Source: Agromyces mediolanus
Lineage (GTDB): Bacteria > Actinomycetota > Actinomycetes > Actinomycetales > Microbacteriaceae
Assembly: GCF_014648575.1 (NCBI RefSeq)
Contig: NZ_BMRJ01000001.1
Coordinates: 294,623-358,622, forward strand
Length of the DNA: 64,000 nucleotides
Direction of reading: 5' to 3'
Part shown: positions 50,552 through 58,670 of the stretch, piece after piece
Layout: each line of letters opens with the position of its first letter
How positions within the stretch are numbered: position 1 is the first letter of the stretch
Notes under the pieces: generated by a model
What the model was told of the DNA's origin: nothing
What the model saw: the letters and a program-made list of their open reading frames with translations, nothing else
The model's database searches: none
Made by a program: the position numbers and the translations under genes

Positions 50552-50795
50552 GCTCCAAGCGTAGGGGCGGCAGAGGTCGGATGTCGCGCTGCGACGCGCA
50601 GGGATGCGGTGCCGTTCTTTTCTCTCCCGTCACTTCGCCACGCCGGCACATGCGGCGCTTCTGCGAAGCGCTGCACGTGGCATTGCGGCGTTGTGCGCAG
50701 GGCCGCCAGGGCGACGCGACTCCCCTCGCGCAGTGGGCGGCAATCCCTGTGGACAGTCGGCCGCCCCGGCGCGCGGCGTCGCCTAGCGTGCAGGG
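50552..50795. other. 244-bp divergent intergenic region
   Basis: Holds the promoters of the ECF operon (-) and of the lipoprotein gene (+). On the + strand TAGCGT (50784-50789) lies seven bases before ATG 50796, giving a near-leaderless start. The same arrangement (CCTAGCGT, then CAGG, then ATG) occurs at 63731-63747. No RNA gene or repeat was recognised. Confidence 0.4.
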
Positions 50796-51347
50796 ATGCC
50801 TCGAACTCGTCGAACCGTCGTCGCCGCCGCTGCGGTGGCCTTCGGACTGGTCGCCGCGCTCGCCGGGTGCGACGCCGGATCCACGGCGCCGTCGTCGCCT
50901 CCGCCCACCCCGTCACCGCCGGCACCGATCTTCGCGAGCGACGAAGAGGCCCTCGCCGCCGCCGAAGCGGCGTATGCGGCATATGCGGCCGTTGATGCCG
51001 CGATACTCGCTGACGGAGGGAAAGGGAGCGACCGGATCAAGGATCACGTCTCCGCTACGTACGAGCCAACAGTGCTCAAGGCCTACGCGCAGATAGCTGA
51101 GGGCGGCTTGGTCGTCCGTGGTGAGGGCAGCGTCGAAGGCGCGCGCTTGATTGAGGCAAACCGCGAGGTGGTTCAGATCTACGCGTGTCTCGATGTGGGC
51201 GGCACGGTCGTTCTGAACGCGGAGGGCGTGGACGTGACTCCCCCCGAACGTCCGTTGCGCACACCTGTGCGCCTCCGATTCGTGCCTGACGGAGACCGCT
51301 TGCTGCTCGACGGGAGTGAGAAATGGGATGGCGACGACTTCTGCTGA
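50796..51347 (+). CDS. hypothetical lipoprotein
   Basis: A 183-residue exported protein with lipobox LAGC (Cys about 25), a Pro/Ser-rich spacer (STAPSSPPPTPSPPAP), and a mature domain beginning DEEALAAAEAAYAAYAAVDAAILADGG. The all-helical start followed by an alpha/beta stretch resembles small NTF2-like secreted lipoproteins of actinobacteria, but I do not recognise it firmly. From about 50990 codon third positions are less GC-rich than in neighbouring genes. It overlaps the next exported-protein gene by 25 bases, so they are probably co-expressed. Confidence 0.7.
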   Translation: MPRTRRTVVAAAAVAFGLVAALAGCDAGSTAPSSPPPTPSPPAPIFASDEEALAAAEAAYAAYAAVDAAILADGGKGSDRIKDHVSATYEPTVLKAYAQIAEGGLVVRGEGSVEGARLIEANREVVQIYACLDVGGTVVLNAEGVDVTPPERPLRTPVRLRFVPDGDRLLLDGSEKWDGDDFC

Positions 51348-52171
51348 CGGGCGCGTGTGTTGGGGCAGCGCTGGGGTTTGTTGCGGTGCCTCAGATGGCG
51401 TCCGCATGCGTGCGCGTCGATGCGATCGTTGGAGCTTGTGCCGCGGGCGCAGTCGACAGCGAATCGGAACGGGTCGACATCATCGGCCAGATCGCGGACG
51501 GCCCGGATGATTCTGCGGAGGAGACGGACCTCGTCGAGCGTGCAGGCGAATCCGGGTCCGAGGCACAGGCCGACTCCCCACCCCCACCCCCACCCCCGCC
51601 GATGAACTGCAGCCCGATGAACCCGGCGATCTGCGCGGTTCCGGAGACTGAGGAACCGCCGCCGTCGGATCCGGCGCAGCCCGAGCCGACGTTGACCCTT
51701 CGCGACGTCGCCTCCTTCAGCCCGGGCTCGTCGGGGCTCGCGAGCGAGCCGTCGGGTTGGGCGATCGTGGGGCGGCCGGTGAACCTCATCGCCGAAGCGG
51801 GCCCGGTGACGCGGGCGGGCGTGCTGCTCGGCAGGCCCGTCGAGGTCGCGTTCACCCCGGTCTCCTTCGAGTGGACCGCATCGAGCGGCGAGCGCGTCGT
51901 GGCCGGTTCTGCGGGACGCAGCTGGGACGAGCTCGGCCTGCCTGCGCTCTCCAACACCGACACCTCGCTCCGTTTCGAGCAGCCGGGGCGTGCCACTGTT
52001 CGGCTGTCCGTGCACTACTCGGCCGAGTACCGCTTCGCGGGATCCGGATGGCGCGGCATCCCCGGCACGCTGTCGGTCGAGGCCGGCGAGCTGGAGCTCC
52101 TCGTGGGCACCTTCCGAACCGTGCTCACCGATGGCGACTGTCGGGCGAACCCCGACGGACCGGGCTGTTGA
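51323..52171 (+). CDS. hypothetical exported protein with PKD-like domain
   Basis: A 282-residue exported protein: signal peptide (1-28, ending ASAC), an acidic low-complexity segment (about 45-85), a run of eight prolines near residue 86, several Cys (MNCSPMNPAIC), then a beta-rich domain (about 120-282) with PVEVAFTPVSFEWTASSGERVV and a final DCRANPDGPGC. The FTPVSFEW/SF/Y phrasing resembles the PKD-like tail of small secreted proteins paired with such lipoproteins in Microbacteriaceae. It starts within the upstream gene, 25 bases before its stop, behind GGGAG. No function can be assigned. Confidence 0.65.
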   Translation: MGWRRLLLTGACVGAALGFVAVPQMASACVRVDAIVGACAAGAVDSESERVDIIGQIADGPDDSAEETDLVERAGESGSEAQADSPPPPPPPPMNCSPMNPAICAVPETEEPPPSDPAQPEPTLTLRDVASFSPGSSGLASEPSGWAIVGRPVNLIAEAGPVTRAGVLLGRPVEVAFTPVSFEWTASSGERVVAGSAGRSWDELGLPALSNTDTSLRFEQPGRATVRLSVHYSAEYRFAGSGWRGIPGTLSVEAGELELLVGTFRTVLTDGDCRANPDGPGC

Positions 52172-52473
52172 TCGATGTCACACTCCGACACACAGCCGAA
52201 TCCTGTGCAGATTCGTGATGTGGAGAGTCTTCCGATCGAAGACACAGGTGGGCTATGTTAGCCAGTACTCCAACCCAGCGGGCGTCCGCCCGTGCCTCCA
52301 CGTTGATTGCCCGGGGGCGGATCCATCCGTGCGGCATGACCCGATTCGAGTGCGGCCGCCAGCAGCGTTCCGCCTCGGCCCCCGCGGGGCATCCGCGGAG
52401 CGCGACGACCGGTCCGGTCGCCTGCGCAGGGCGGGCACGAGCCGCCCATAGGCACGAACGAAGGAAACACAGC
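52172..52473 (+). promoter_or_regulatory. cold-shock gene leader and promoter region
   Basis: This 302-bp gap upstream of the cold-shock gene holds a small GAATC/GATTC stem near 52198 and a TATGTT -10-like box (52254-52259). If that box is used, the mRNA leader is about 210 nt, a length common for cold-shock genes whose leaders act as temperature-sensitive structures. AAGGAAA (52461-52467) is the ribosome site. Confidence 0.4.
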
Positions 52474-52677
52474 ATGGCAACCGGAACCGTCAAGTGGTTC
52501 AACGCCGAAAAGGGCTACGGCTTCATCTCCCCGGACGACGGCAGCGCTGACGTCTTCGCGCACTTCAGCGCGATCGACGGCAACGGCTACCGCTCGCTCG
52601 ACGAGGGGCAGAAGGTCGAGTTCGACGTCGCGCAGGGTCAGAAGGGCCCGCAGGCGGAGAAGATCCGCGCGATCTGA
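52474..52677 (+). CDS. cspA: cold-shock protein
   Basis: A 67-residue single-domain OB-fold protein. RNP1 KGYGFISP and RNP2 DVFAHFSAI are intact, with the usual start [18 protein letters not shown]. It binds single-stranded RNA/DNA and acts as an RNA chaperone. It begins at 52474 behind AAGGAAA and is followed 22 bases later by a strong hairpin, so it is monocistronic with a long leader. Confidence 0.96.
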   Translation: MATGTVKWFNAEKGYGFISPDDGSADVFAHFSAIDGNGYRSLDEGQKVEFDVAQGQKGPQAEKIRAI

Positions 52678-52698
52678 TCTCGGCACCGAACGATCTGG

Positions 52699-52726
52699 AC
52701 GCCGCGGGGTGGATTCCCCGCGGCGT
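52699..52726 (+). terminator. terminator of the cold-shock gene
   Basis: ACGCCGCGGGG (52699-52709) and CCCCGCGGCGT (52716-52726) form a perfect 11-bp stem with a 6-nt loop, followed by TCGTCGTT. Confidence 0.82.
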
Positions 52727-52842
52727 TCGTCGTTCCCGGCTGCGACACCCGAGCGCCCCAGCGTCAGCACAGCTTGGGCCAATACGCTCGCGGGAATCGG
52801 ATCGCCCGGTCCGGCGACACGCACCTGGGAGGAACCAGTCTG

Positions 52843-53232
52843 ATGCAGTGCCCCGTTGACGGCGCCGTGCTCGTGATGAGCGAGCGCAGCGGAATCGAGA
52901 TCGACTACTGCCCCACCTGCCGCGGCGTCTGGCTCGACCGCGGCGAGCTCGACAAGATCCTCGAGCGCGCTGGCCGCGAACTGGGCGCGCAGGCCGCGCC
53001 GCAGCAGGCCCCGCAGCAGCCGGCGCCGCCGCAGCAGCCGCAGTACCAGCAGCCCCAGTACCAGCAGCCCGCCCAGCAAGGCGGCCAGAACCCGATGGAC
53101 CTGCTGCGCCAGATGACGGGTCAGGGGCAGGGCTACGATCAGCGCGGTTCCGACTACGACCGCCGCGGCTACGAGCAGGGCCACTACCGCAAGAAGAAGA
53201 AGGAGAACTGGCTCTCCGAGCTCTTCGACTGA
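52843..53232 (+). CDS. TFIIB-type zinc-ribbon protein
   Basis: A 129-residue protein. An N-terminal zinc ribbon has CPVDG...YCPTCRGVWLDRGELDKIL (the zf-TFIIB pattern: Cys3 with its Cys-Pro, then CPTC). Next come a Gln/Pro-rich stretch of PQYQQ repeats (about 50-85), a MDLLRQM helix, a Tyr/Arg/Gly segment, and a KKKKENWLSELFD ending that is conserved in relatives. The family is widespread and its function unknown. A GGGAGGA ribosome site precedes ATG 52843. Confidence 0.85.
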   Translation: MQCPVDGAVLVMSERSGIEIDYCPTCRGVWLDRGELDKILERAGRELGAQAAPQQAPQQPAPPQQPQYQQPQYQQPAQQGGQNPMDLLRQMTGQGQGYDQRGSDYDRRGYEQGHYRKKKKENWLSELFD

Positions 53233-53265
53233 GCCGCTCCAACCCTTCGGCTCCACACCGACGAG

Positions 53266-53363
53266 AGGGTCGCATTCCGACACTGGGATGCCCAAGATGG
53301 GCACCGGATGTCGGAATGCGACCCTTTCGCCGCGGGAGCGCGGGAGCGCGGGAGCGCGGGAGC
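53266..53363. repeat. 17-bp inverted repeat with nested stem, then four 8-bp tandem repeats
   Basis: AGGGTCGCATTCCGACA (53266-53282) and its exact complement (53309-53325) enclose a 26-nt loop that itself contains GCCCA/TGGGC (53290-53294/53298-53302). It sits between convergent genes and could terminate both. It is followed by four exact copies of GCGGGAGC (53332-53363). Confidence 0.8.
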
Positions 53364-53368
53364 GGGCG

Positions 53369-53785
53369 CTACGCCTGCGCGCTGCCCGAGATGTTCACGA
53401 CCCAGCTGATCCCGAAGCGGTCGACCAGCATGCCGAACGCGTCGCCCCAGGGCGCGACGACGAGCGGCTCGACGACCGTGCCGCCGTCGACGAGCCGGTC
53501 GTAGTAGCCGCGGAGCACCGCGTCGTCGTCGCCCGACACGGAGACGGCGAACCCCGCGGCGGGCCGGTACTCCAGGTGCGAGGGCGTGTCGGCGGCCATG
53601 ATCGTGACGCCGTGGTCGCCGTCGATCTGGCCGTGCATGATCTTGTCGGCATCGGCAGGGTCGGCCTGGCCGAAGTCGGCGAACGTCGAGACGTTCAGCG
53701 TGCCGCCGAACACCGAGTGGTAGAACTCGAGCGCCTGCCGCGCGTCGTGGTGAAAGTGCAGATACGGGTTCAGTGTGACGGTCAT
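53369..53785 (-). CDS. VOC/PhnB-like glyoxalase-fold protein
   Basis: A 138-residue protein of the vicinal-oxygen-chelate fold, PhnB subtype. LNPYLHFHHDARQALEFYHSVFGGTL opens the first beta-alpha-beta-beta-beta unit. HGVTIMAAD and the second unit PWGDAFGMLVDRFGISWVVNI are characteristic (WGD..G...D..G..W). These proteins often act as metal-dependent or scaffold enzymes of unknown substrate. ATG 53785 is preferred because AGGAG lies seven bases upstream; GTG 53788 is too close. Confidence 0.88.
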   Translation of the reverse strand: MTVTLNPYLHFHHDARQALEFYHSVFGGTLNVSTFADFGQADPADADKIMHGQIDGDHGVTIMAADTPSHLEYRPAAGFAVSVSGDDDAVLRGYYDRLVDGGTVVEPLVVAPWGDAFGMLVDRFGISWVVNISGSAQA

Positions 53786-53889
53786 CACTGCTCCTTCGAT
53801 CGGATCGGACTTCGCGCCGATTCTGCTCCCCTCGTGGGCCGCGCGCGAGGGGCGCGTGCGAATTCGGTCCGGCGAGTTCGGAAGATCGC

Positions 53890-53940
53890 TTGACGTGCAG
53901 GATGCCTCGGCGTATCTTAATCAACTACAAGGTTGATCAA
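53890..53940 (+). promoter_or_regulatory. ArsR/SRPBCC promoter and operator
   Basis: TTGACG (53890-53895), 17 bp, TATCTT (53913-53918) is a strong promoter. ATCAAC-N6-GTTGAT (53920-53937) immediately follows, and AGGTTGATCA is repeated as a direct copy at about 53946-53955. The inverted repeat over the start site suits autorepression by the ArsR-family protein encoded next. Confidence 0.72.
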
Positions 53941-53986
53941 TGAAAAGGTTGATCATGCGAGCTGGACGAACGAGAGGAGGCGCGAG

Positions 53987-54421
53987 ATGATCCTGGACCC
54001 GTCGTCCGACGACCGCCTCGACCGCGCTTTCCTCGCCCTCGCCGACCCGGTGCGCCGCCGCATCGTCGCCCGCCTGAGCCGCGGGCCGGCGACGGTCAAC
54101 GAGCTCGCCGAGCCGTTCTCCATCAGCAAGCAGGCGGTGTCGAAGCACATCCAGGTGCTCGAGCACGCCGGGCTCGTCACGCGCTCGCGCGACGCGCAAC
54201 GCCGGCCCGTGCACCTCGACCCCGCCGCCCTCGAAGCCCTCACCGCGTGGATCGACCGCTACCGGCTGATCCACGAGCAGCGGTTCCGTTCGCTCGACGC
54301 GCTGCTCGCCGACGACTCGCCATCGGGCGGGTCGACTCCACTCACGCGGGATGCCTCGGCCGAGGCATCCGACCAGGGCGCCGGCTCCGCCGGCCCCGCA
54401 CTTGAATCGAGACCATCATGA
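53987..54421 (+). CDS. ArsR-family regulator paired with SRPBCC gene
   Basis: A 144-residue winged-helix regulator of the metal-independent ArsR group: AFLALADPVRRRIVARLSRGPATVNELAEPFSISKQAVSKHIQVLEHAGLV, then RRPVHLDPAALEALTAWIDRY. No metal-binding Cys are present. The C-terminal 35 residues are a low-complexity Ser/Ala/Asp tail that includes a 22-bp DNA palindrome at 54349-54370. The start at 53987 follows GAGAGGAGG. The stop overlaps the SRPBCC gene as ATGA, a very common ArsR-AHSA1 pairing. Confidence 0.9.
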   Translation: MILDPSSDDRLDRAFLALADPVRRRIVARLSRGPATVNELAEPFSISKQAVSKHIQVLEHAGLVTRSRDAQRRPVHLDPAALEALTAWIDRYRLIHEQRFRSLDALLADDSPSGGSTPLTRDASAEASDQGAGSAGPALESRPS

Positions 54422-54888
54422 CGAACCCCGTCACCATCACCGCCCCGGAGGGCCTGCCCTTCATCGACATCGTGCGCGAGTTCGACGCTCCGGTCGAGCG
54501 CCTCTTCCGCGCGCACCGCGAGCCCGAGCTCGTGAAGCAGTGGCTCGGACCGAACGGCTACGAGATGCAGATCGAGCAGTGGGACTTCGTGAGCCACGGC
54601 GGCTACCGCTACGTGCACGTCGACGGGCAGGGCGAGCGGTACGCGTTCAACGGCAGCTTCCACTCCGTGCGCGAGAACGAGCTCGCCGTGCAGACCTTCG
54701 AGTTCGAGGGCTACCCCGACGTCGTCGCCATCGAGACGATCCGGTTCGAGGACCTCGGCGACGGCCGCACCCGGCTCGTCATCCACTCGGTCTACCCGAG
54801 CGTCGAGTCCCGCGACGGCATGATCGCGAGCGACATGGAGCGCGGCCTCACCGAGGGCTACGCCCGCCTCGACGGTGTCGTCGCCTGA
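54418..54888 (+). CDS. SRPBCC (AHSA1-type) domain protein
   Basis: A 156-residue START/Bet v1-like helix-grip protein: IDIVREFDAPVERLFRAHREPELVKQWLGPNGYEM at the N-terminus and a C-terminal long helix with GMIASDMERGLTEGYARLDGVV. The domain forms a ligand pocket; most actinobacterial members are uncharacterised. It is translationally coupled to the upstream ArsR-type regulator and is followed by a strong hairpin terminator. Confidence 0.9.
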   Translation: MTNPVTITAPEGLPFIDIVREFDAPVERLFRAHREPELVKQWLGPNGYEMQIEQWDFVSHGGYRYVHVDGQGERYAFNGSFHSVRENELAVQTFEFEGYPDVVAIETIRFEDLGDGRTRLVIHSVYPSVESRDGMIASDMERGLTEGYARLDGVVA

Positions 54889-54901
54889 CCCCGTCGGAGC
54901 A

Positions 54902-54937
54902 GCGCCGCTGGGGCCCCTGAAGGGGTCTCAGCGGCGC
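54902..54937 (+). terminator. terminator after the SRPBCC gene
   Basis: GCGCCGCTG (54902-54910) pairs with CAGCGGCGC (54929-54937), extended inward by GGGCCCCT/AGGGGTCT with two G-U pairs, giving about 17 bp. It begins 13 bases after the stop. The rest of the gap to 55055 shows nothing further. Confidence 0.8.
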
Positions 54938-55055
54938 ACTCGTCTCCGCTTCGGCGGTGCCCGGCACCCCCGTTCGCGTCACCCGGCGACCAACCTCGCT
55001 CAGGGCATTGCGCGCCGCCCCCCGACGGGGTCATCATGTCCCGGGGAGGGTTGCG

Positions 55056-55463
55056 ATGGGGTGGGACTCGAACGCGGAGCGATCGGCGGTGCGCCTCGTC
55101 GGAGCGCCGCCTCCGCCGCCCGGCGAGTTCGACGTCGCAGAGGATGCCTCGGTGTCCGTGCTGGGCCGACTCCCCGTGGATTCCCTCGTCGACGCGCTCG
55201 CCGATTCGCCCAGGGTGGTCCCCTGGGAGGCCGACGTGGTCGTCGCGGTCGTCGACGACGAGCGATCGCTGCACGGCCTGCCGGGATGGCTCCGCGAGTG
55301 CGGTGTGGTCGCCCCGGTCTGGGTCGTGCACGGCGGCGTGCAGGGCCCGGCGCCCGGTGCCGACGCGGTGCGCGGCGTCATGCGCGACGCCGGCTACGGG
55401 GCGCTCGCGGTGAGCCGCGTCACCGCGGCCTGGTCGGCGACGCGCTTCGCGATGCCCGCCTGA
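55056..55463 (+). CDS. DUF3052-like protein
   Basis: A 135-residue cytoplasmic protein. RLVGAPPPPPGEFDV, ADVVVAVVDDERSL, VAPVWVVHGG and the ending SRVTAAWSATRFAMPA follow the pattern of short DUF3052 proteins (LLGAP..., ADVVLLF, G.LWV..PK, VWSGLRFV). The function of the family is unknown. ATG 55056 follows GGGGAGGG; an in-frame upstream extension lacks support. It stands alone between two terminator-like gaps. Confidence 0.55.
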   Translation: MGWDSNAERSAVRLVGAPPPPPGEFDVAEDASVSVLGRLPVDSLVDALADSPRVVPWEADVVVAVVDDERSLHGLPGWLRECGVVAPVWVVHGGVQGPAPGADAVRGVMRDAGYGALAVSRVTAAWSATRFAMPA

Positions 55464-55599
55464 GCCCGCCCGGTCGCGTGATCGCGCGCGATCGCATGCG
55501 GCGCGCATCCCGTCAAGCCCGTGCGGCGCGGGCGGAGGCGGGGTAGACCGGACGGTGGGGGTCCATCGCCGCGGCTCCCGTGACCGAACGGAGTCGCCG

Positions 55600-56784
55600 A
55601 TGACCGGGTTCGACCCAGCGCCCACGGAAGCCTCCGCGTGGACGGCGCCCCCGGCGCCGCGGCTCGGCATCGAGGAGGAGTTCGCCCTCGTCGTGCCACG
55701 CACCCTCGAGCCCGCGAACGCCGCGGCGGCCGTCCGCGAGCGGCTGGACGAGGTGAGCCTGCCCGGATCCCCCCGCATCGAGGGGGAGTTCCTCGCGCAC
55801 CAGCTCGAGTACGCCACCCCGGTCTGCGACGACGCGAGGGCCGCGGCGCCCCTGCTGCTGCGCGCCCGGCGCGAACTCGCCGCCGCGGCCGCCGGACTCG
55901 GCCTCGGGGTCGCCTCGAGCGGCACGCTGCTGCACGAGGCGGACTCGCCGGAGCCCGCCGACGGCGCCAGGTACCGCCGCATCGCAGCCGACATCCGCGG
56001 CATCCTCGACGACCATCAGGTGTGCGGCATGCACGTCCACCTCGGCTACGACGACCCTGAGCAGCGGGTCGAGGCGCTGAACCGCCTGCGCGGCTGGGTG
56101 CCGCTGCTGACCGCGCTCGCCGCGAACTCGCCGTTCTGGCGCGGCCGCGACACCGGCTTCGCCAGCTGGCGCACCATCCTCCTGCGGCGCTGGATCTCGA
56201 TCGGCGTGCCGGCGCCGTTCGCCGATTTCGCTGACTACACGGGCCGCCGCACGCAGGTGCTCGCCGCCGTCGGCGACGACGACGCGGCCCTCGTCACCTG
56301 GACGGTGCGCCTCTCGCACCACCTGCCCACGATCGAGCTGCGCTTCGGCGACGCGCAGCTCGAGGTGCGGGACACGGTCGCGGTCTGCGGCTTCGTCCGG
56401 CTCATCGCGGCACGGATGATGCGGATGCCGCAGCCGCCGCCCGCGATCGACTCCGACGTCCTGAACACGGCGGTGTGGACGGCGGCGCGCGACGGGCACG
56501 CGGCGCTCGTCCCGCATCCGCTCGGCGAGGGCGTCGCCCCGCTCCCCGCGCTCGTGGAGTGGGCGCTCGACTGGTGCGGATCGCCGGGCTCCGTGGCACG
56601 CGACATCCGCTCCCTGCTGGCCCGGGGATCGGGGGCCGAGCGGCAGCGCCGCGCCTACGCCTCCGGCGGGCTGGCCGCGCTCGGCGCGACCGTCGCCGCC
56701 CACCACGGGCCGCTTCGCACGTCCGGGCTAGCACCGGCCGCCGATGGGGTCAAGCCCGATGCGGCCGGGGCGGCGGTGGAGTAG
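55600..56784 (+). CDS. YbdK-type carboxylate-amine ligase (glutamate-cysteine ligase family 2)
   Basis: A 394-residue ATP-dependent ligase of the GCS2 family. GIEEEFALV near residue 24 and CGMHVHLGYDD near residue 145 carry the acidic and His residues of the active site, with LRFGDAQLEVRDT later. YbdK of E. coli has weak gamma-glutamylcysteine synthetase activity; in actinobacteria some members (EgtA-type) feed ergothioneine synthesis, but no egt genes adjoin. Length is normal. The ribosome site at ATG 55600 is weak (ACGGAG), so the start is uncertain within the first 20 residues. Confidence 0.87.
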   Translation: MTGFDPAPTEASAWTAPPAPRLGIEEEFALVVPRTLEPANAAAAVRERLDEVSLPGSPRIEGEFLAHQLEYATPVCDDARAAAPLLLRARRELAAAAAGLGLGVASSGTLLHEADSPEPADGARYRRIAADIRGILDDHQVCGMHVHLGYDDPEQRVEALNRLRGWVPLLTALAANSPFWRGRDTGFASWRTILLRRWISIGVPAPFADFADYTGRRTQVLAAVGDDDAALVTWTVRLSHHLPTIELRFGDAQLEVRDTVAVCGFVRLIAARMMRMPQPPPAIDSDVLNTAVWTAARDGHAALVPHPLGEGVAPLPALVEWALDWCGSPGSVARDIRSLLARGSGAERQRRAYASGGLAALGATVAAHHGPLRTSGLAPAADGVKPDAAGAAVE

Positions 56785-56860
56785 CTTCATTCTGCCGAGG
56801 GCGGCGTGGGGCGTCGTGCTCGGATCGGGGATCACCACATCGGGGAACAAGGGGAGCGCC

Positions 56861-57148
56861 ATGACCATCGAGGCACCGCAGCCCATCAGCGCGAGACGCG
56901 CAGAGCTTCCGACCATCGGCGCGAGGCGCGCCGAGCTTCCACCGATCGGCATCTGGTGGCCGATGCTCGAGCCCACCCTGCAGCGCGAGATCCTGGAGCA
57001 CCCCAGCGCCCCGCTGCGCCGAGCGGTGGTCCGCCGGATCTACGAGCTCTGCGAGCTCGAACGCTTCCCGATGCGCGACTTCGTGCGACTGAACGAGAAC
57101 GAGCGCGCCTACCTCGCCGGCTGGACGCACACCGCGGCCTGGGAGTGA
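56861..57148 (+). CDS. hypothetical small protein
   Basis: A 95-residue protein preceded by GGGGAG. The N-terminus contains a tandem duplication, ARRAELPTIG then ARRAELPPIG. The C-terminal 65 residues are helical with IWWPMLEPTLQREILEHPSAPLRRAVVRRIYELCE and LNENERAYLAGW. The stop codon overlaps the next start by one base, so it is co-translated with the DUF6328 gene. I do not recognise a family. Confidence 0.68.
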   Translation: MTIEAPQPISARRAELPTIGARRAELPPIGIWWPMLEPTLQREILEHPSAPLRRAVVRRIYELCELERFPMRDFVRLNENERAYLAGWTHTAAWE

Positions 57149-57669
57149 TGACGGCCCATCCGAGCGGCGCCGGAACCGATCCGGATGTCGACGCTGATCC
57201 AGCCGACGGCCGTTCCGAGACGGCCACCGAGCGGTACGACCGCAACTGGAACGAGCTGCTGCAAGAGCTCAGGGCGGTGCAGACGGGGACGCAGATCCTC
57301 TCGGGGTTCCTGCTCGCGGTCGCGTTCCAGCCGCGCTTCGAAGAGCTCGACCCGTACGCCCACACGCTCTACCTCTGCCTCGTCATCGCCGCGGGCCTCG
57401 CGACGCTGCTGGGGCTCGCGCCCGTGATGCTGCATCGCGCGCTGTTCCGGCAGCACGCGAAGCAGCGCCTCGTGCGCACGGCGAACCGCCTGCTGATCGC
57501 CCAGATCGCCGTCGTGTCCTTCATCGCGGCGGGCGTGACGGGGCTCATCTTCGATGTCGCCGCGGGCCGCGAGATCGGGGTGCTCGCGCTCTGCATCGCG
57601 GCGGTCGTCGTCGTCGGATTCTGGTCGATCATGACGTGGACGGGATGGCGCGCACGGCTCGACCCGTAG
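57148..57669 (+). CDS. DUF6328-type membrane protein
   Basis: A 173-residue membrane protein: a polar 30-residue start, then YDRNWNELLQELRAVQTGTQILSGFLLAVAFQPRF, the DUF6328 signature, followed by three more hydrophobic helices (57360-57640) with APVMLHRALFRQHAKQRLVRTANRL between the second and third. The role is unknown; the family is common in actinomycetes. ATG 57148 shares a base with the preceding stop. Confidence 0.8.
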   Translation: MTAHPSGAGTDPDVDADPADGRSETATERYDRNWNELLQELRAVQTGTQILSGFLLAVAFQPRFEELDPYAHTLYLCLVIAAGLATLLGLAPVMLHRALFRQHAKQRLVRTANRLLIAQIAVVSFIAAGVTGLIFDVAAGREIGVLALCIAAVVVVGFWSIMTWTGWRARLDP

Positions 57670-57704
57670 GCTCGGCGTGTGGATGACCCGACGGGACCGG
57701 CCGC

Positions 57705-58628
57705 ATGATCGGCGTGCTCACCGGCTTCGTCGTCATCGCGCTCGCGGTCGTCGTCGGCTGGATCACCGCGCGGTCGGGCCTGTTCGGACCCGAGGCCCGG
57801 CCGGTGCTCGCGAAGCTCACCTTCAACGTGCTCGCGCCGTTCCTGCTGTTCTCGGTGCTCGCGACCGCGAACATCCAGCAGCTGTTCTCGACCCTGCTGC
57901 CGGTCTCCGCGATCGCGGCTGCGACGATGATGCTCCTGTTCGGCCTCGTGTCGATGCTCCTGCTCCGCCGCCGGCTCGCCGACACGGTGATCGGCTCGCT
58001 CGCCTCCGGCTACGTCAACGGCAACAACATCGGCATCCCGATCGCGGTGTACATGCTGGGCGACGCGGCGCTCTCGGTGCCGATCGTGCTGCTGCAGCTC
58101 CTGCTCTTCGCGCCGGTCGCCCTCGCGGTGCTCGGCGCGGTCGTCGAGCAGCGCACCTCGGTCGCCGCGATCGTGCGGGGCACCCTCACCAACCCGATCA
58201 TCGTGGGTTCGCTCGCGGGAGTGCTCGTCGCCGTCAGCGGCATCGAGCTGCCGCCGATCGTGCTCGACCCGATCGAGCTCATCGGGCACGCGGCCGTGCC
58301 GCTCATGCTCATCTCCTACGGCATGTCGCTGCACGGCCGACGCCTCCTCGCGCCGGGCGGCGCCCGTGTCGAGGTGTTCATCGCGGCCGGGCTGAAGCTC
58401 CTCGTCATGCCGGTCGTGGCGTGGGCGCTCGGCCGCTTCGTCTTCGGCCTCGACGACGCCGCCCTCTACGCGGTCACGGTGCTCGCGGCGCTGCCGACCG
58501 CGCAGAACGTCTTCAACTACGCGCAGCGCTACGAGACCGCGGAGGTGCTCGCGCGCGACACGATCTTTCTGACCACGGTGGGAGCGGTGCCGGTGCTCAC
58601 CGTCATCGCGCTGCTGCTCGGCACCTGA
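57705..58628 (+). CDS. AEC-family transporter (auxin efflux carrier-like permease)
   Basis: A 307-residue membrane protein with about ten helices in two five-helix halves. SGYVNGNNIGIPIAVYMLG and SYGMSLHG are AEC/PIN-type signatures, and the end LPTAQNVFNYAQRYETAEVLARDTIFLTTVGAVPVL is typical of bacterial members, which export or import small organic acids such as malate or malonate. It starts 35 bases after the DUF6328 gene without a strong ribosome site. The substrate is unknown. Confidence 0.9.
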   Translation: MIGVLTGFVVIALAVVVGWITARSGLFGPEARPVLAKLTFNVLAPFLLFSVLATANIQQLFSTLLPVSAIAAATMMLLFGLVSMLLLRRRLADTVIGSLASGYVNGNNIGIPIAVYMLGDAALSVPIVLLQLLLFAPVALAVLGAVVEQRTSVAAIVRGTLTNPIIVGSLAGVLVAVSGIELPPIVLDPIELIGHAAVPLMLISYGMSLHGRRLLAPGGARVEVFIAAGLKLLVMPVVAWALGRFVFGLDDAALYAVTVLAALPTAQNVFNYAQRYETAEVLARDTIFLTTVGAVPVLTVIALLLGT

Positions 58629-58670
58629 GGCTCAGCCGGCCTCGTCGTCGCCCGAGTCTCAGCCCGAGTC

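Noticed and set aside
51584..51601. CCCCCACC-type microsatellite as a phase-variation tract
   Set aside because: It simply encodes the proline run, has mixed CCC/CCA/CCG codons, and slippage would be needed in a single-base repeat longer than any seen here.
53332..53363. Four GCGGGAGC tandem copies as an origin iteron
   Set aside because: Only four short units, next to a hairpin between convergent genes, without a replication initiator gene or AT-rich region.
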